Shown: in pieces, positions 1 to 6,990 of the stretch | Layout of the letters: each line of letters begins with the position of its first letter | Numbering within the stretch: position 1 is the stretch's first letter | Assembly: GCA_018608735.1 (NCBI GenBank) | Contig: JABAYZ010000060.1 | Coordinates: 1-9,455 of the forward strand | Length of the DNA: 9,455 nucleotides | Reading direction: 5' to 3' | Source: Flavobacteriaceae bacterium | GTDB taxonomy: Bacteria; Bacteroidota; Bacteroidia; Flavobacteriales; Flavobacteriaceae | Program-made: the position numbers and the translations under genes | Notes under the pieces: model-generated | The model's database searches: none | What the model was told of the DNA's origin: nothing | Seen by the model: only the letters and a program-made list of their open reading frames with translations

Positions 1-1236
1 TTTTTACGTACCCAATAGCCACTTCAGAAAAATCTGCTTGTCCTAAATTTGAGTTTATAAACGCCCCAATATAAAAATTATTTTCAGGTTTTTTTGCGGT
101 GCTAGTCATAAAATATTTCATGCCAAGTCGTGCTGAAATGGTACGTTTTATTTTGTAATAGGTTTCATTGATGTTTCCGAGTCTAAAGTTGCCACCATCT
201 TCAGGAATCACTCGTGGGACATCGCCCCAACCTTTATTGATGCGCCAATCTACTTTATAGGCAGGTTTATAAAGATTAATTCCGCCTTGTAACTCAATAC
301 CAAAATGATTTAACAACAATTCACCATTGATGAATATGCCAATGTTTAAAGCATTTGTAAAGGCATTTGACTTTAAGTCCAAAAATTCTCTACCCTCTTG
401 CACTAGCGATTCATTGTTTGAAATATAATCGTAATACGTTTCATAAAACCGAAAATACAATCCAATACCAAGTTTTAAAAAGCTATTGTACATCTTGCCA
501 TATTCCCCAGAAAGTACATACACCCCTTTTTTATCATCAAATGCTTTTGACAGTACATTTTGGCCGTAGCCAGACCGAATAGAATAATAATTTAAAACAG
601 ACTTAGTAGGGGTTTCGACAAGCGTTAAATTTTCTAATGAGGGTTTTTAGGGGTTTAGTTCTGCATTAAGACTCATCAAAAATGAATTATACCCTTGATT
701 TGGTAACTTGGCATGTCCGTTTGAGTTATGATTAAACCCTGTTCCAATACGCCAATTAACGGCCTCAGATTTCAACATCTTATAATACAAGAATAATCGA
801 AAAGACCAATTTAAATTTGTAGACACAGCCCTGTTAAATTCGTTGGTAATTGCATCGTACTTTTTGGTGATATAAGACGCTCCAACGCCCACATGAGTAG
901 TGAAGTCTTCAGATATAAATGTATTAAATTCTATAAATGGTTGTAGCGTAAAAATCGTCCCGAGCTTAGAGGTATTGCCAAAATCTGTGTAGCCAATACT
1001 GATTCCCGTTTTTGTATTTTTCAAATAATTAGCCCATGCATCGGTGTGTTTTGTGTGCTGCCAACCAAAACTAAAAAAACTTGTTTTTGAAGCCCTCTAT
1101 CAGGAAAATCCGTATTTGGCTCGCCTGTGATGCCGAAAAGAAGTTCGGGAGTGATACTAAATATCCTTGCGTTTTTTTCCTGTGCTACTGATATAAAAAT
1201 ACTAAACAGTATCAGAAAAGTAAGCTTATGGATCAT
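1..1236 (-). pseudogene. PagL-like acyloxyacyl hydrolase (lipid A deacylase), frameshifted and with an internal stop; 3' end beyond window
   Basis: Members of this outer-membrane beta-barrel family remove an ester-linked acyl chain from lipid A. The chosen start is the ATG at 1236, giving a hydrophobic signal peptide (MIHKLTFLILFSIFISVAQ); a TTG two codons upstream is also in frame. The first frame stops at 1021, but conserved sequence continues in the -1 frame from the T7 run at 1079-1073. Restoring the frame gives FFSFGWQ, then GISIGYTDFGN, and the catalytic-type motif NHNSNGH near restored residues 169-175 (His170, Ser172). A TAA at 649-647 then interrupts the same frame. Beyond it 215 more codons are open to the window edge and still look like the family, for example GELLLNHFGIEL, INLYKPAYKVDW and IGAFINSNLGQADFSE. 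Restored length is at least 411 residues, apparently near the C-terminus. Two independent lesions favour a decaying gene; sequencing error or recoding remain possible. Family assignment is from motif memory. Confidence 0.75.
1072..1079 (-). other. Frameshift point: T7 run containing the slippery heptamer T TTT TTA
   Basis: On the minus strand the first reading frame of the PagL-like gene passes through this run as GTT TTT TTA. The zero-frame phase therefore gives T TTT TTA at 1078-1072, the same heptamer as the HIV-1 gag-pol slippery site. A -1 slip yields TTT TTT AGT and continues into the conserved frame. A single missing T (T8 to T7) explains the same observation and is the simpler reading. 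By eye I find no strong hairpin or pseudoknot in the 60 bases downstream. Confidence 0.6.
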
Positions 1237-1328
1237 GAACAAAATGTATAATTAAAATGTGTAAATCTGCCCCATCGAATATTCAAAATTTGATCCGATT
1301 CAATTTTAGCTAGGGGGTTTAAAAAAAG

Positions 1329-1336
1329 TATCTTTG
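1329..1336 (+). promoter_or_regulatory. Bacteroidetes -7 promoter element for the methyltransferase gene
   Basis: TATCTTTG matches the Bacteroidetes -7 consensus TAnnTTTG exactly and lies 46 bp upstream of the methyltransferase start. The matching -33 element is weak: a T-rich TTTTAG at 1304-1309, about 20 bp upstream, is the only candidate. It sits in the 146-bp divergent spacer between the broken PagL gene and the methyltransferase gene. Confidence 0.6.
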
Positions 1337-1382
1337 CCAAGGTCGTACGCATTATTTTATACGAGCACACAAAACACAACGC

Positions 1383-2453
1383 ATGATTACACATATGGAT
1401 ATAAATAAACCAACCCCAATCACAAGTTCAAAAGCACAGTTAGAGTTATTTAGTCGCGCTTCAGATGTTAAAGCGACGATTAAATCTTTGGAATCGGGGA
1501 GGCCCGTATTGATCACTGCGTTTTACAGTAATGGATTGACACTTTTGAAAGAGTTGCAAATCCATCTTAAACGAAAATTTTCAGGCACTTCTTTTAAAGT
1601 ACAACGCGAGTATCGTGATGCGTATCGTAAATTATCTAAGCTTATTTTAATTGAAGTTGTCGATCATAAATTGATTGTAAAAAAAGCGCCTTCCATAGGT
1701 TGGTTAGATGTGTTTTATCCAGAAAATAGTAATTTCTTATTGCCTTTCCCAAAAATTCAAGGGCTTAATAGCGCGTGGCAGTGGTATCAAAATGGAATCA
1801 CGGTTCCTGTGTTACGAAATAAAATCCACCCGTATTATGGCACCTATTTCCCAACGCGTTTTGACCATTTAATTCTTTTTGATAACTGGCTTAAACGTTA
1901 TGACGGTCCCAAAAAATCAGCTTTTGATGTGGGCATCGGAAGTGGTGTGTTGTCTTTTCAAATGGTCAAACACGGATTCCAAAAGGTGTTTGGAACCGAT
2001 ACTAACCCCAATGCGATTGTAGGACTCAAAGAATATATGGGCGATACCAAACTCTCTCGAAAAGTAGAGTTGGATTTTGGATCGCTTTTTGGAAAATGGA
2101 CAACACCCAGCGAGTTGATTGTGTTTAATCCGCCATGGTTGCCCGCAGCGCATAACTTGGATAAAAACGACGAAGCCATTTACTATAACGACACCCTCTT
2201 TCCTGACTTTTTTGAGGCTGCCAAACAACGCCTCTCTCCAGATGGTAAACTGCTTGTTATTTTCTCTAATTTAGCGCAACTCACAAAAGCAACAACCGAC
2301 CATCCTATTGAAAATGAATTGGCTAAAGGTGGTAGATTTCAATTGGAACAATGCCTTAAAAGAGCTGTCAAAAAAGCGTCTGACAAAACCAAACGCGACC
2401 AACATTGGCGGGCCTCAGAAGAAGTGGAGCTGTGGGTGTTGAAGCATTTGTAG
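1383..2453 (+). CDS. Class I SAM-dependent methyltransferase with NPPW motif, substrate unknown
   Basis: The 356-residue protein has a Rossmann-type methyltransferase domain in its C-terminal half. Motif I is DVGIGSGVLSFQ at residues 182-193, the acidic residue that would bind the SAM ribose is Asp206 in GTDTNPNA, and motif IV is NPPW at 249-252. The (N/D)PP(Y/F/W) motif is typical of enzymes that methylate nitrogen in nucleobases or glutamine side chains, such as the PrmC, RsmC/RlmG and N6-adenine types, so an RNA, DNA or protein amide target is likely. The first ~165 residues match no domain I can name and may recognise the substrate. No signal peptide is seen, so the enzyme is cytoplasmic. 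The ATG at 1383 is used; a second in-frame ATG at 1395 is equally possible, as neither has a ribosome binding site. The gene is monocistronic, with a good -7 element upstream. Methyltransferase assignment is firm; the substrate is not known. Confidence 0.85.
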   Translation: MITHMDINKPTPITSSKAQLELFSRASDVKATIKSLESGRPVLITAFYSNGLTLLKELQIHLKRKFSGTSFKVQREYRDAYRKLSKLILIEVVDHKLIVKKAPSIGWLDVFYPENSNFLLPFPKIQGLNSAWQWYQNGITVPVLRNKIHPYYGTYFPTRFDHLILFDNWLKRYDGPKKSAFDVGIGSGVLSFQMVKHGFQKVFGTDTNPNAIVGLKEYMGDTKLSRKVELDFGSLFGKWTTPSELIVFNPPWLPAAHNLDKNDEAIYYNDTLFPDFFEAAKQRLSPDGKLLVIFSNLAQLTKATTDHPIENELAKGGRFQLEQCLKRAVKKASDKTKRDQHWRASEEVELWVLKHL

Positions 2454-2482
2454 ATGGCTCTGTGGCAGCATGCTAAAACGTT

Positions 2483-2503
2483 GCGCAAGCGTCTCGCTTG
2501 TGC
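2483..2503. repeat. REP-like hairpin, first copy
   Basis: GCGCAAGCG, a TCT loop and CGCTTGTGC form a 9-bp stem with one G-T wobble. It lies 30 bp after the methyltransferase stop. No T-run follows on the plus strand, so it is not a classical terminator. A similar hairpin in the opposite orientation lies about 50 bp further on. The pair resembles the small palindromic REP elements dispersed in many bacterial genomes; this is inferred from shape only, since dispersion cannot be tested in one window. Confidence 0.45.
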
Positions 2504-2533
2504 TACAAACAAACTAAAACAATTCATAATTTT

Positions 2534-2590
2534 ATTTCTCATCCTGGGCATGAGCAAAAGATGCTCGCGTTAGCTGAGAAATTTTATTTG
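2534..2590. repeat. Nested inverted repeat: second REP-like hairpin inside an 8-bp outer stem; possible terminator
   Basis: The outer arms ATTTCTCA (2534-2541) and TGAGAAAT (2575-2582) are perfectly complementary. Inside lies the hairpin GAGCA-AAAGA-TGCTC (2552-2566). Read on the minus strand, this inner region (GCGAGCATCTTTTGCTCATGC) resembles the first hairpin, so the two form a head-to-head pair. On the plus strand the outer stem is followed by TTTTATTTGTTT, so it could also terminate the methyltransferase transcript. The minus-strand barrel gene ends about 50 bp away, so termination from that side is possible too. The stems are directly visible; the roles are inferred. Confidence 0.45.
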
Positions 2591-2641
2591 TTTAAGTCAT
2601 AGAATACGGAGCTGGCATCCCACAAACTGCATTAAAACTCC

Positions 2642-3211
2642 TTATTTTTTATTATTCAGCGGAAATGTAATTCCGACCGCAAATGCTCCAGCGAACTGTT
2701 CAACTGATGACTGAAAATAATAGGCAAGTCCTAAATCAACATTATTATTTCTCCCTAATTCAAGTCCAAATGATAATGGAATATGGTAAATAATTCCGCT
2801 TTTATCTATGTTAGTAAATGCTGTAAATGTTTCAAATTTACCAATTGAAGTTCCAATTCCAATTTCTACATAAGGTGCTACCCAAGGGACTGGTGCTCTA
2901 ACTCTTACTTTTCCACCGAGTAAAAAGGCTCTTGTTTCCGCTTTTTCATTAGTAGGATTACCATTGAGGTCTTCTCCATTTGAATTTGTCAAGATAAAAC
3001 CAGCATATGGTCTGAATTCAATCCACGATTTTACTTTAAGTACTAATTCTCCTTGTGCAAAAAATCCATCATCTGTAACTTCATCAACGCTTTTATATGG
3101 TGCGCTTAATCCAAGTCCAACTTGAGCATTTATTGATTTTTCTTTAATGAATTGTGCTTCAACAAAATTTGAAGTCAGAGCGATTATTAATATTATCAGT
3201 TTTTTTTTCAT
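2642..3211 (-). CDS. Small outer-membrane beta-barrel protein
   Basis: This 189-residue protein starts with a signal peptide (MKKKLIILIIALTSNFVEA, cleavage probably before Gln20). The rest is alternating hydrophobic and polar strands rich in Gly and aromatic residues, such as INAQVGLGLSAP, WIEFRPYAGFIL, APYVEIGIGTSIG, YHIPLSFGLELG and NVDLGLAYYF, ending in a strand-like FAVGITFPL. This pattern fits the outer-membrane beta-barrel domain of about eight strands found in many Bacteroidetes proteins. No catalytic motif is visible, and binding or enzymatic activity cannot be assigned. The ATG at 3211 follows an AT-rich leader containing a long inverted repeat. The gene stands alone, facing away from the ABC exporter operon and convergent with the methyltransferase gene. 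Structured elements at both ends hint that it could be a recently gained gene, but this is not shown. Confidence 0.7.
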   Translation of the reverse strand: MKKKLIILIIALTSNFVEAQFIKEKSINAQVGLGLSAPYKSVDEVTDDGFFAQGELVLKVKSWIEFRPYAGFILTNSNGEDLNGNPTNEKAETRAFLLGGKVRVRAPVPWVAPYVEIGIGTSIGKFETFTAFTNIDKSGIIYHIPLSFGLELGRNNNVDLGLAYYFQSSVEQFAGAFAVGITFPLNNKK

Positions 3212-3551
3212 AATGAATTACAACTAGTTATATCCAAACAAAAGCCTGAGTTAACGGCTAAATATCCTGGGGATAACACAACTTTTGTTTGTTATTATAC
3301 GTAACTGATTTTAGTACAAGTATTTTGCTCGCCCCCTATCAATAATTCAAAGTAAAAAAATCACTTAAACCTCGGTTAAATTACTTATGAAGACATAGAT
3401 TTGGGATCTAAATCGAAACTAATATTAAGAAAATAATCGCATACAACCAAAAAAACGGAAGATTTTAACATTCCAAAATTTATTGCAGCCAGTTTTACTT
3501 TTTCAGTGTAACTTTTCTTATATTGGAACGTCTTATCTCAAAACACACTAC
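3212..3551. other. Divergent intergenic region between the barrel gene and the ABC operon
   Basis: This 340-bp stretch separates two divergent genes. The half next to the barrel gene holds the inverted repeat at 3235-3291. The remaining 260 bp are AT-rich, with no further gene that I can support. The ABC reading frame is open upstream to a TTG at 3483, but that extension (MQPVLLFQCNFSYIG...) does not look like part of the family. A promoter for the ABC operon should lie here. The nearest match to TAnnTTTG is TATATTGG at about 3519-3526, which is imperfect. Confidence 0.6.
3235..3291. repeat. Perfect 10-bp inverted repeat enclosing two small hairpins, in the leader of the barrel gene
   Basis: CAAACAAAAG (3235-3244) and CTTTTGTTTG (3282-3291) are exact reverse complements, 37 bp apart. 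Between them GCC/GGC (3244-3258 region) and ATCC/GGAT (about 3264-3274) can form smaller stems, so the whole could fold as a three-way junction. Outside, AGTTA (3226-3230) and TAACT (3302-3306) extend the symmetry imperfectly. The inner arm ends 23 bp before the ATG of the minus-strand barrel gene, so in RNA it would lie in the 5' leader. It could be a regulatory leader, a protein-binding palindrome or the scar of a mobile element. Confidence 0.5.
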
Positions 3552-4484
3552 ATGAATACCCTTTTAGAAACTAAAGATGTTTCAAAATACTTTGGTGAGT
3601 TCCAAGCTCTAAACGCCGTATCCATCCAAGTGCCAAAACACAGTATTTTTGGACTATTAGGCCCCAATGGTGCTGGAAAAACCACCCTGATCAGAATCAT
3701 CAATCAAATTACCATGCCCGACACGGGATCGGTCTTGTTAGATGGCGAGGCGTTGCAGCCCCACCACGTGCAATACATTGGCTATTTGCCCGAAGAACGG
3801 GGGCTGTATAAATCCATGAAAGTCGGAGAACAAGCGCTCTATTTGGCACAACTCAAAGGCTTGTCGTATTCAGAAGCCAAAAAACGCTTAAAATACTGGT
3901 TTGATAAATTGGAAATAGGCCATTGGTGGGACAAAAAAATAGAAGAGCTTTCCAAAGGAATGGCACAAAAAATTCAATTTGTAGTGACCGTCTTGCACCA
4001 ACCAAAATTATTAATTTTTGACGAGCCGTTTTCTGGGTTTGATCCTATCAACGCCAATCTCATTAAAGACGAAATTTTGCAATTGAGAGCCGAAGGCGCA
4101 ACCGTCATTTTCTCCACCCACCGTATGGAATCGGTAGAAGAACTTTGCGATCATATCGCTTTAATTCACGAGTCTAAAAAAATATTAGATGGTAAGCTTA
4201 ATGACATCAAACGCGACTATAAAACCAACTCTTTTGAAGTTGGGTTGTTGTCCGATAATATGGAAGCCTTACAACAAACTATTGAAGAAAAATTTAAAGT
4301 ATCGCCTGCAAATTTCAAATCCTTGCATGATGATTTAAAGCTGAATATTTCCTTAGGCTCTCAAGGAACATCGAATGATTTATTAGGATTTTTAACATCC
4401 CAAGCTCAAGTCCTCCACTTCAAGGAATTAATTCCAAGTGCGAGTGATATTTTTATTCAAACTATTCAAAACTCCAACTCATGA
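3552..4484 (+). CDS. ABC transporter ATP-binding protein, NatA type
   Basis: This 310-residue protein is the ATPase of an ABC-2 type exporter and works on the inner face of the cytoplasmic membrane with the permease encoded next to it. Walker A is GPNGAGKT (37-44), the signature is LSKGM (133-137, a variant of LSGGQ), Walker B is LLIFDE (153-158) with the following PFSGFDP, and the switch histidine is in STHRM (His190). The stretch IGYLPEERGLY (76-86) before the signature is characteristic of the NatA/YhaQ branch. About 80 residues after the nucleotide-binding domain form the C-terminal extension common in this branch. The start is the ATG at 3552, since the family begins with MNTLLETKDVSKYF; the open frame upstream to 3483 lacks homology and an ATG. 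The stop overlaps the permease start by 4 bp (ATGA), indicating translational coupling. NatAB of Bacillus exports sodium, but the substrate here is unknown. Confidence 0.9.
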   Translation: MNTLLETKDVSKYFGEFQALNAVSIQVPKHSIFGLLGPNGAGKTTLIRIINQITMPDTGSVLLDGEALQPHHVQYIGYLPEERGLYKSMKVGEQALYLAQLKGLSYSEAKKRLKYWFDKLEIGHWWDKKIEELSKGMAQKIQFVVTVLHQPKLLIFDEPFSGFDPINANLIKDEILQLRAEGATVIFSTHRMESVEELCDHIALIHESKKILDGKLNDIKRDYKTNSFEVGLLSDNMEALQQTIEEKFKVSPANFKSLHDDLKLNISLGSQGTSNDLLGFLTSQAQVLHFKELIPSASDIFIQTIQNSNS

Positions 4485-5785
4485 ATCACCTGCGACTAAT
4501 TATCAAACGCGAGTACTTGACTAAAGTCAGGAACAAATCGTTTATTCTCATGACGTTTTTGACCCCTTTCATTATGATAGGTTTATTTTTATTTGTTGGC
4601 TATTTGTCTAGCGTGAATAATGACACCGTACGCACCATTTATGTTTTAGATGAAACGCGTTATGTGTCCGAGGCTTTTAAAACCAACGATTACACGATTT
4701 ATAATCACCTCTCAGAAATTGATTTAGAAACGGCTAAAACCTTAGCCAATCAAGAAAACGCCTATGGCTTGCTTCATATTCCAAATATGCCAATTGAGTC
4801 TGTTTCAGGTCTCATTAAATTTTACTCAGAAGAATCAGCCTCACTATCGCTGATATCGTCTTTAGAATCCAAAATAGAATCTAAATTATCCGAACTAAAA
4901 TTACAAAGTGAAGGCGTTAATTTAGCGCTTATCGAAGCGTCTAAAATGGTTGTAAATATCAATCAAGAAAGTTTTGAAGGTGTCAAAACCTCAAAGGTAG
5001 GCAGTATCATGAAATTGATTTTTGGAGGGGCTGCAGGCTATCTGTTATTTATGTTTATCATCATATACGGCAACATGATTATGCGGAGTGTCATCGAAGA
5101 AAAAACCAGTCGTATTATCGAAGTCATAATTTCCTCTGTGAAACCCATTCAATTGATGTTGGGCAAAATCATAGGCACTTCCTTAGCAGGCATTACACAA
5201 GTGGTCACTTGGATAGTTTTAGGTGCTATTTTGCTTTTTGCAGCTTCAGCCATTTTTGGAGTAGATTTATCTCAAAGTTCGCAACAAGACATGGTAAACG
5301 AAGCACTTTCCAGTCCGGAATCCACCGACAAAATTCAGATGATTATCAATGAATTTAATACTCTTCCAATCGGAAATTTAATAGTGGCATTTATTTTATT
5401 TTTTATTGGAGGCTATCTACTTTATAGCTCGTTATATGCGGCCATCGGTGCTGCGGTGGATAACGAAACGGATACACAACAGTTTATGATTCCAATATTG
5501 ATCCCTTTGATTTTAGCCATTTATGTAGGGGTGTTTACGTTAATCGAAGATCCCCACGGCACAGTTTCAACCGTATTTTCGTATATTCCATTTACGTCCC
5601 CCGTAGTGATGCTCATGCGCATTCCCTTTGGCGTCCCTCTATGGCAACAAATCACATCACTTATCATCCTTATTTTAACCTTTATGTTTATATTATGGTT
5701 TGCCGCAAAAATATATCGTGTAGGCATTTTGATGTATGGCAAAAAACCGACCTATAAAGAACTTTTTAAATGGTTAAAATATTAA
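4481..5785 (+). CDS. ABC-2 type exporter permease, NatB-like
   Basis: This 434-residue membrane protein is the partner of the ATPase just upstream. Its N-terminus (RLIIKREYLTKVRNKSFI) is the cytoplasmic entry typical of NatB-like permeases. It is followed by a first membrane segment (about 21-43), a large extracytoplasmic domain (about 45-175) and a bundle of hydrophobic segments at about 178-200, 230-257, 298-323, 335-354 and 391-410. The loop EEKTSRIIEVIISSVKP (207-222) after the second segment is the conserved cytoplasmic region expected to contact the ATPase. The family includes sodium exporters and exporters of toxic or cell-envelope compounds, so substrate cannot be read from sequence. 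It shares ATGA with the upstream stop, and the next gene follows after 41 bp without an evident terminator, so the three are probably one transcription unit. Confidence 0.88.
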   Translation: MNHLRLIIKREYLTKVRNKSFILMTFLTPFIMIGLFLFVGYLSSVNNDTVRTIYVLDETRYVSEAFKTNDYTIYNHLSEIDLETAKTLANQENAYGLLHIPNMPIESVSGLIKFYSEESASLSLISSLESKIESKLSELKLQSEGVNLALIEASKMVVNINQESFEGVKTSKVGSIMKLIFGGAAGYLLFMFIIIYGNMIMRSVIEEKTSRIIEVIISSVKPIQLMLGKIIGTSLAGITQVVTWIVLGAILLFAASAIFGVDLSQSSQQDMVNEALSSPESTDKIQMIINEFNTLPIGNLIVAFILFFIGGYLLYSSLYAAIGAAVDNETDTQQFMIPILIPLILAIYVGVFTLIEDPHGTVSTVFSYIPFTSPVVMLMRIPFGVPLWQQITSLIILILTFMFILWFAAKIYRVGILMYGKKPTYKELFKWLKY

Positions 5786-5826
5786 TTTTAAAGCCCCGTT
5801 ATTAATGCATACTAAATACACATTGA

Positions 5827-6990
5827 ATGTCTAGAATATTAATTATTGAAGATGAAGCCTCAATCCGTCGCGTATTAGTCAAAATACTTTCAGAGGAAAA
5901 TGCCCAGTACCAAGTATTTGAAGCCGAAGATGGCTTGATTGGTATCGAAATGATCAAAAAAGAAGATTTTGATTTGGTGCTATGTGATATTAAAATGCCC
6001 AAAATGGACGGCGTCGAAGTTTTGGAAGCTGTCAAAAAAATCAAACCTGAAATTCCTATGGTCATGATTTCTGGGCATGGCGATCTAGATACTGCAGTGA
6101 ATACCATGCGAATAGGTGCTTTTGATTACATCTCCAAGCCACCAGACTTGAATCGATTATTGAATACCATAAGAAATGCGTTAGACCGCAAACAACTGGT
6201 TGTCGAGAATAAACGTCTCAAACGTAAAGTGAGTAAACAATATGAAATGGTTGGGAACAGCCCTGAAATAGAGACCATAAAATCCATTATAGATAAAGTA
6301 GCGCCTACGGAAGCACGCGTGTTAATCACTGGGCCCAATGGAACGGGAAAAGAATTAGTAGCCCATTGGTTGCATCAAAAAAGCGAGCGAGCCAAAGGCC
6401 AAATGATCGAAGTTAACTGCGCTGCTATCCCTAGTGAACTTATCGAAAGTGAGTTGTTTGGACATATCAAAGGTGCGTTTACAAGCGCTCATAAAGACCG
6501 TGCAGGTAAATTTGAAGCCGCTAATGGCGGTAGTATTTTTTTAGATGAAATAGGGGATATGAGTCTGTCTGCGCAAGCAAAAGTTTTGCGTGCCTTACAA
6601 GAAAGTCGTATCCAGCGGGTTGGTAGTGACAAAGATATTAAAGTTGATGTGCGAGTGATAGCAGCCACCAATAAAGACCTTAAAAAAGAAATAGCTGAAG
6701 GGCGTTTTCGAGAAGATTTATACCACCGACTGGCAGTCATTCTCATTAAAGTTCCACCACTTAATGATCGAAGAGATGACATCCCTGTGTTGGTTGATCA
6801 TTTTGCAAATAAAATCGCCTCGGAACAAGGAAATGCAAAAAAGAGTTTTTCTGCAGCGGCACTAAAATTGCTTCAAGCCTATGATTGGACAGGGAACATT
6901 AGGGAGTTAAGAAACGTTGTAGAAAGGCTCATTATACTTGGAGGAACGGAAGTCACTGAGGCCGATGTGAACGCGTTTGCGAGTAAATAA
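5827..6990 (+). CDS. Sigma-54-type AAA+ response regulator (NtrC family) lacking the DNA-binding domain
   Basis: This 387-residue protein has a receiver domain (1-120) followed by a sigma-54 interaction AAA+ domain (about 140-380). Receiver residues are Glu8/Asp9, phosphoacceptor Asp54 in LCDIKMPKMDG, Ser82 and Lys104. The AAA+ domain has Walker A GPNGTGKE (169-176), the sigma-54 contact loop GAFTSA (216-221, Ser replacing the second Gly of GAFTGA), Walker B GGSIFLDE (234-241) and the arginine-finger segment FREDLYHRL. It ends at TEADVNAFASK, just after the AAA+ C-terminal subdomain. The Fis-type helix-turn-helix that gives NtrC about 80 more residues is absent, and the 194 bp downstream do not encode it in another frame. 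A similar short form is, from memory, common in flavobacteria. It would activate sigma-54 RNA polymerase from solution or through a partner. No cognate histidine kinase is in the window. It lies 41 bp behind the permease gene and is probably cotranscribed. Confidence 0.88.
   Translation: MSRILIIEDEASIRRVLVKILSEENAQYQVFEAEDGLIGIEMIKKEDFDLVLCDIKMPKMDGVEVLEAVKKIKPEIPMVMISGHGDLDTAVNTMRIGAFDYISKPPDLNRLLNTIRNALDRKQLVVENKRLKRKVSKQYEMVGNSPEIETIKSIIDKVAPTEARVLITGPNGTGKELVAHWLHQKSERAKGQMIEVNCAAIPSELIESELFGHIKGAFTSAHKDRAGKFEAANGGSIFLDEIGDMSLSAQAKVLRALQESRIQRVGSDKDIKVDVRVIAATNKDLKKEIAEGRFREDLYHRLAVILIKVPPLNDRRDDIPVLVDHFANKIASEQGNAKKSFSAAALKLLQAYDWTGNIRELRNVVERLIILGGTEVTEADVNAFASK

Noticed and set aside
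367..582. Plus-strand reading frame of 71 codons
   Set aside because: It lies opposite the open, family-like C-terminal part of the PagL-like gene on the minus strand, and its translation has no protein-like pattern.
3226..3306. attC site of an integron cassette next to the barrel gene
   Set aside because: No RYYYAAC/GTTRRRY core pair is present in the right arrangement, so only an inverted repeat is claimed.
3483..3551. Upstream extension of the ABC ATPase to a TTG start
   Set aside because: The 23 added residues do not belong to the family, while MNTLLETKDVSKYF from the ATG at 3552 is the normal beginning.
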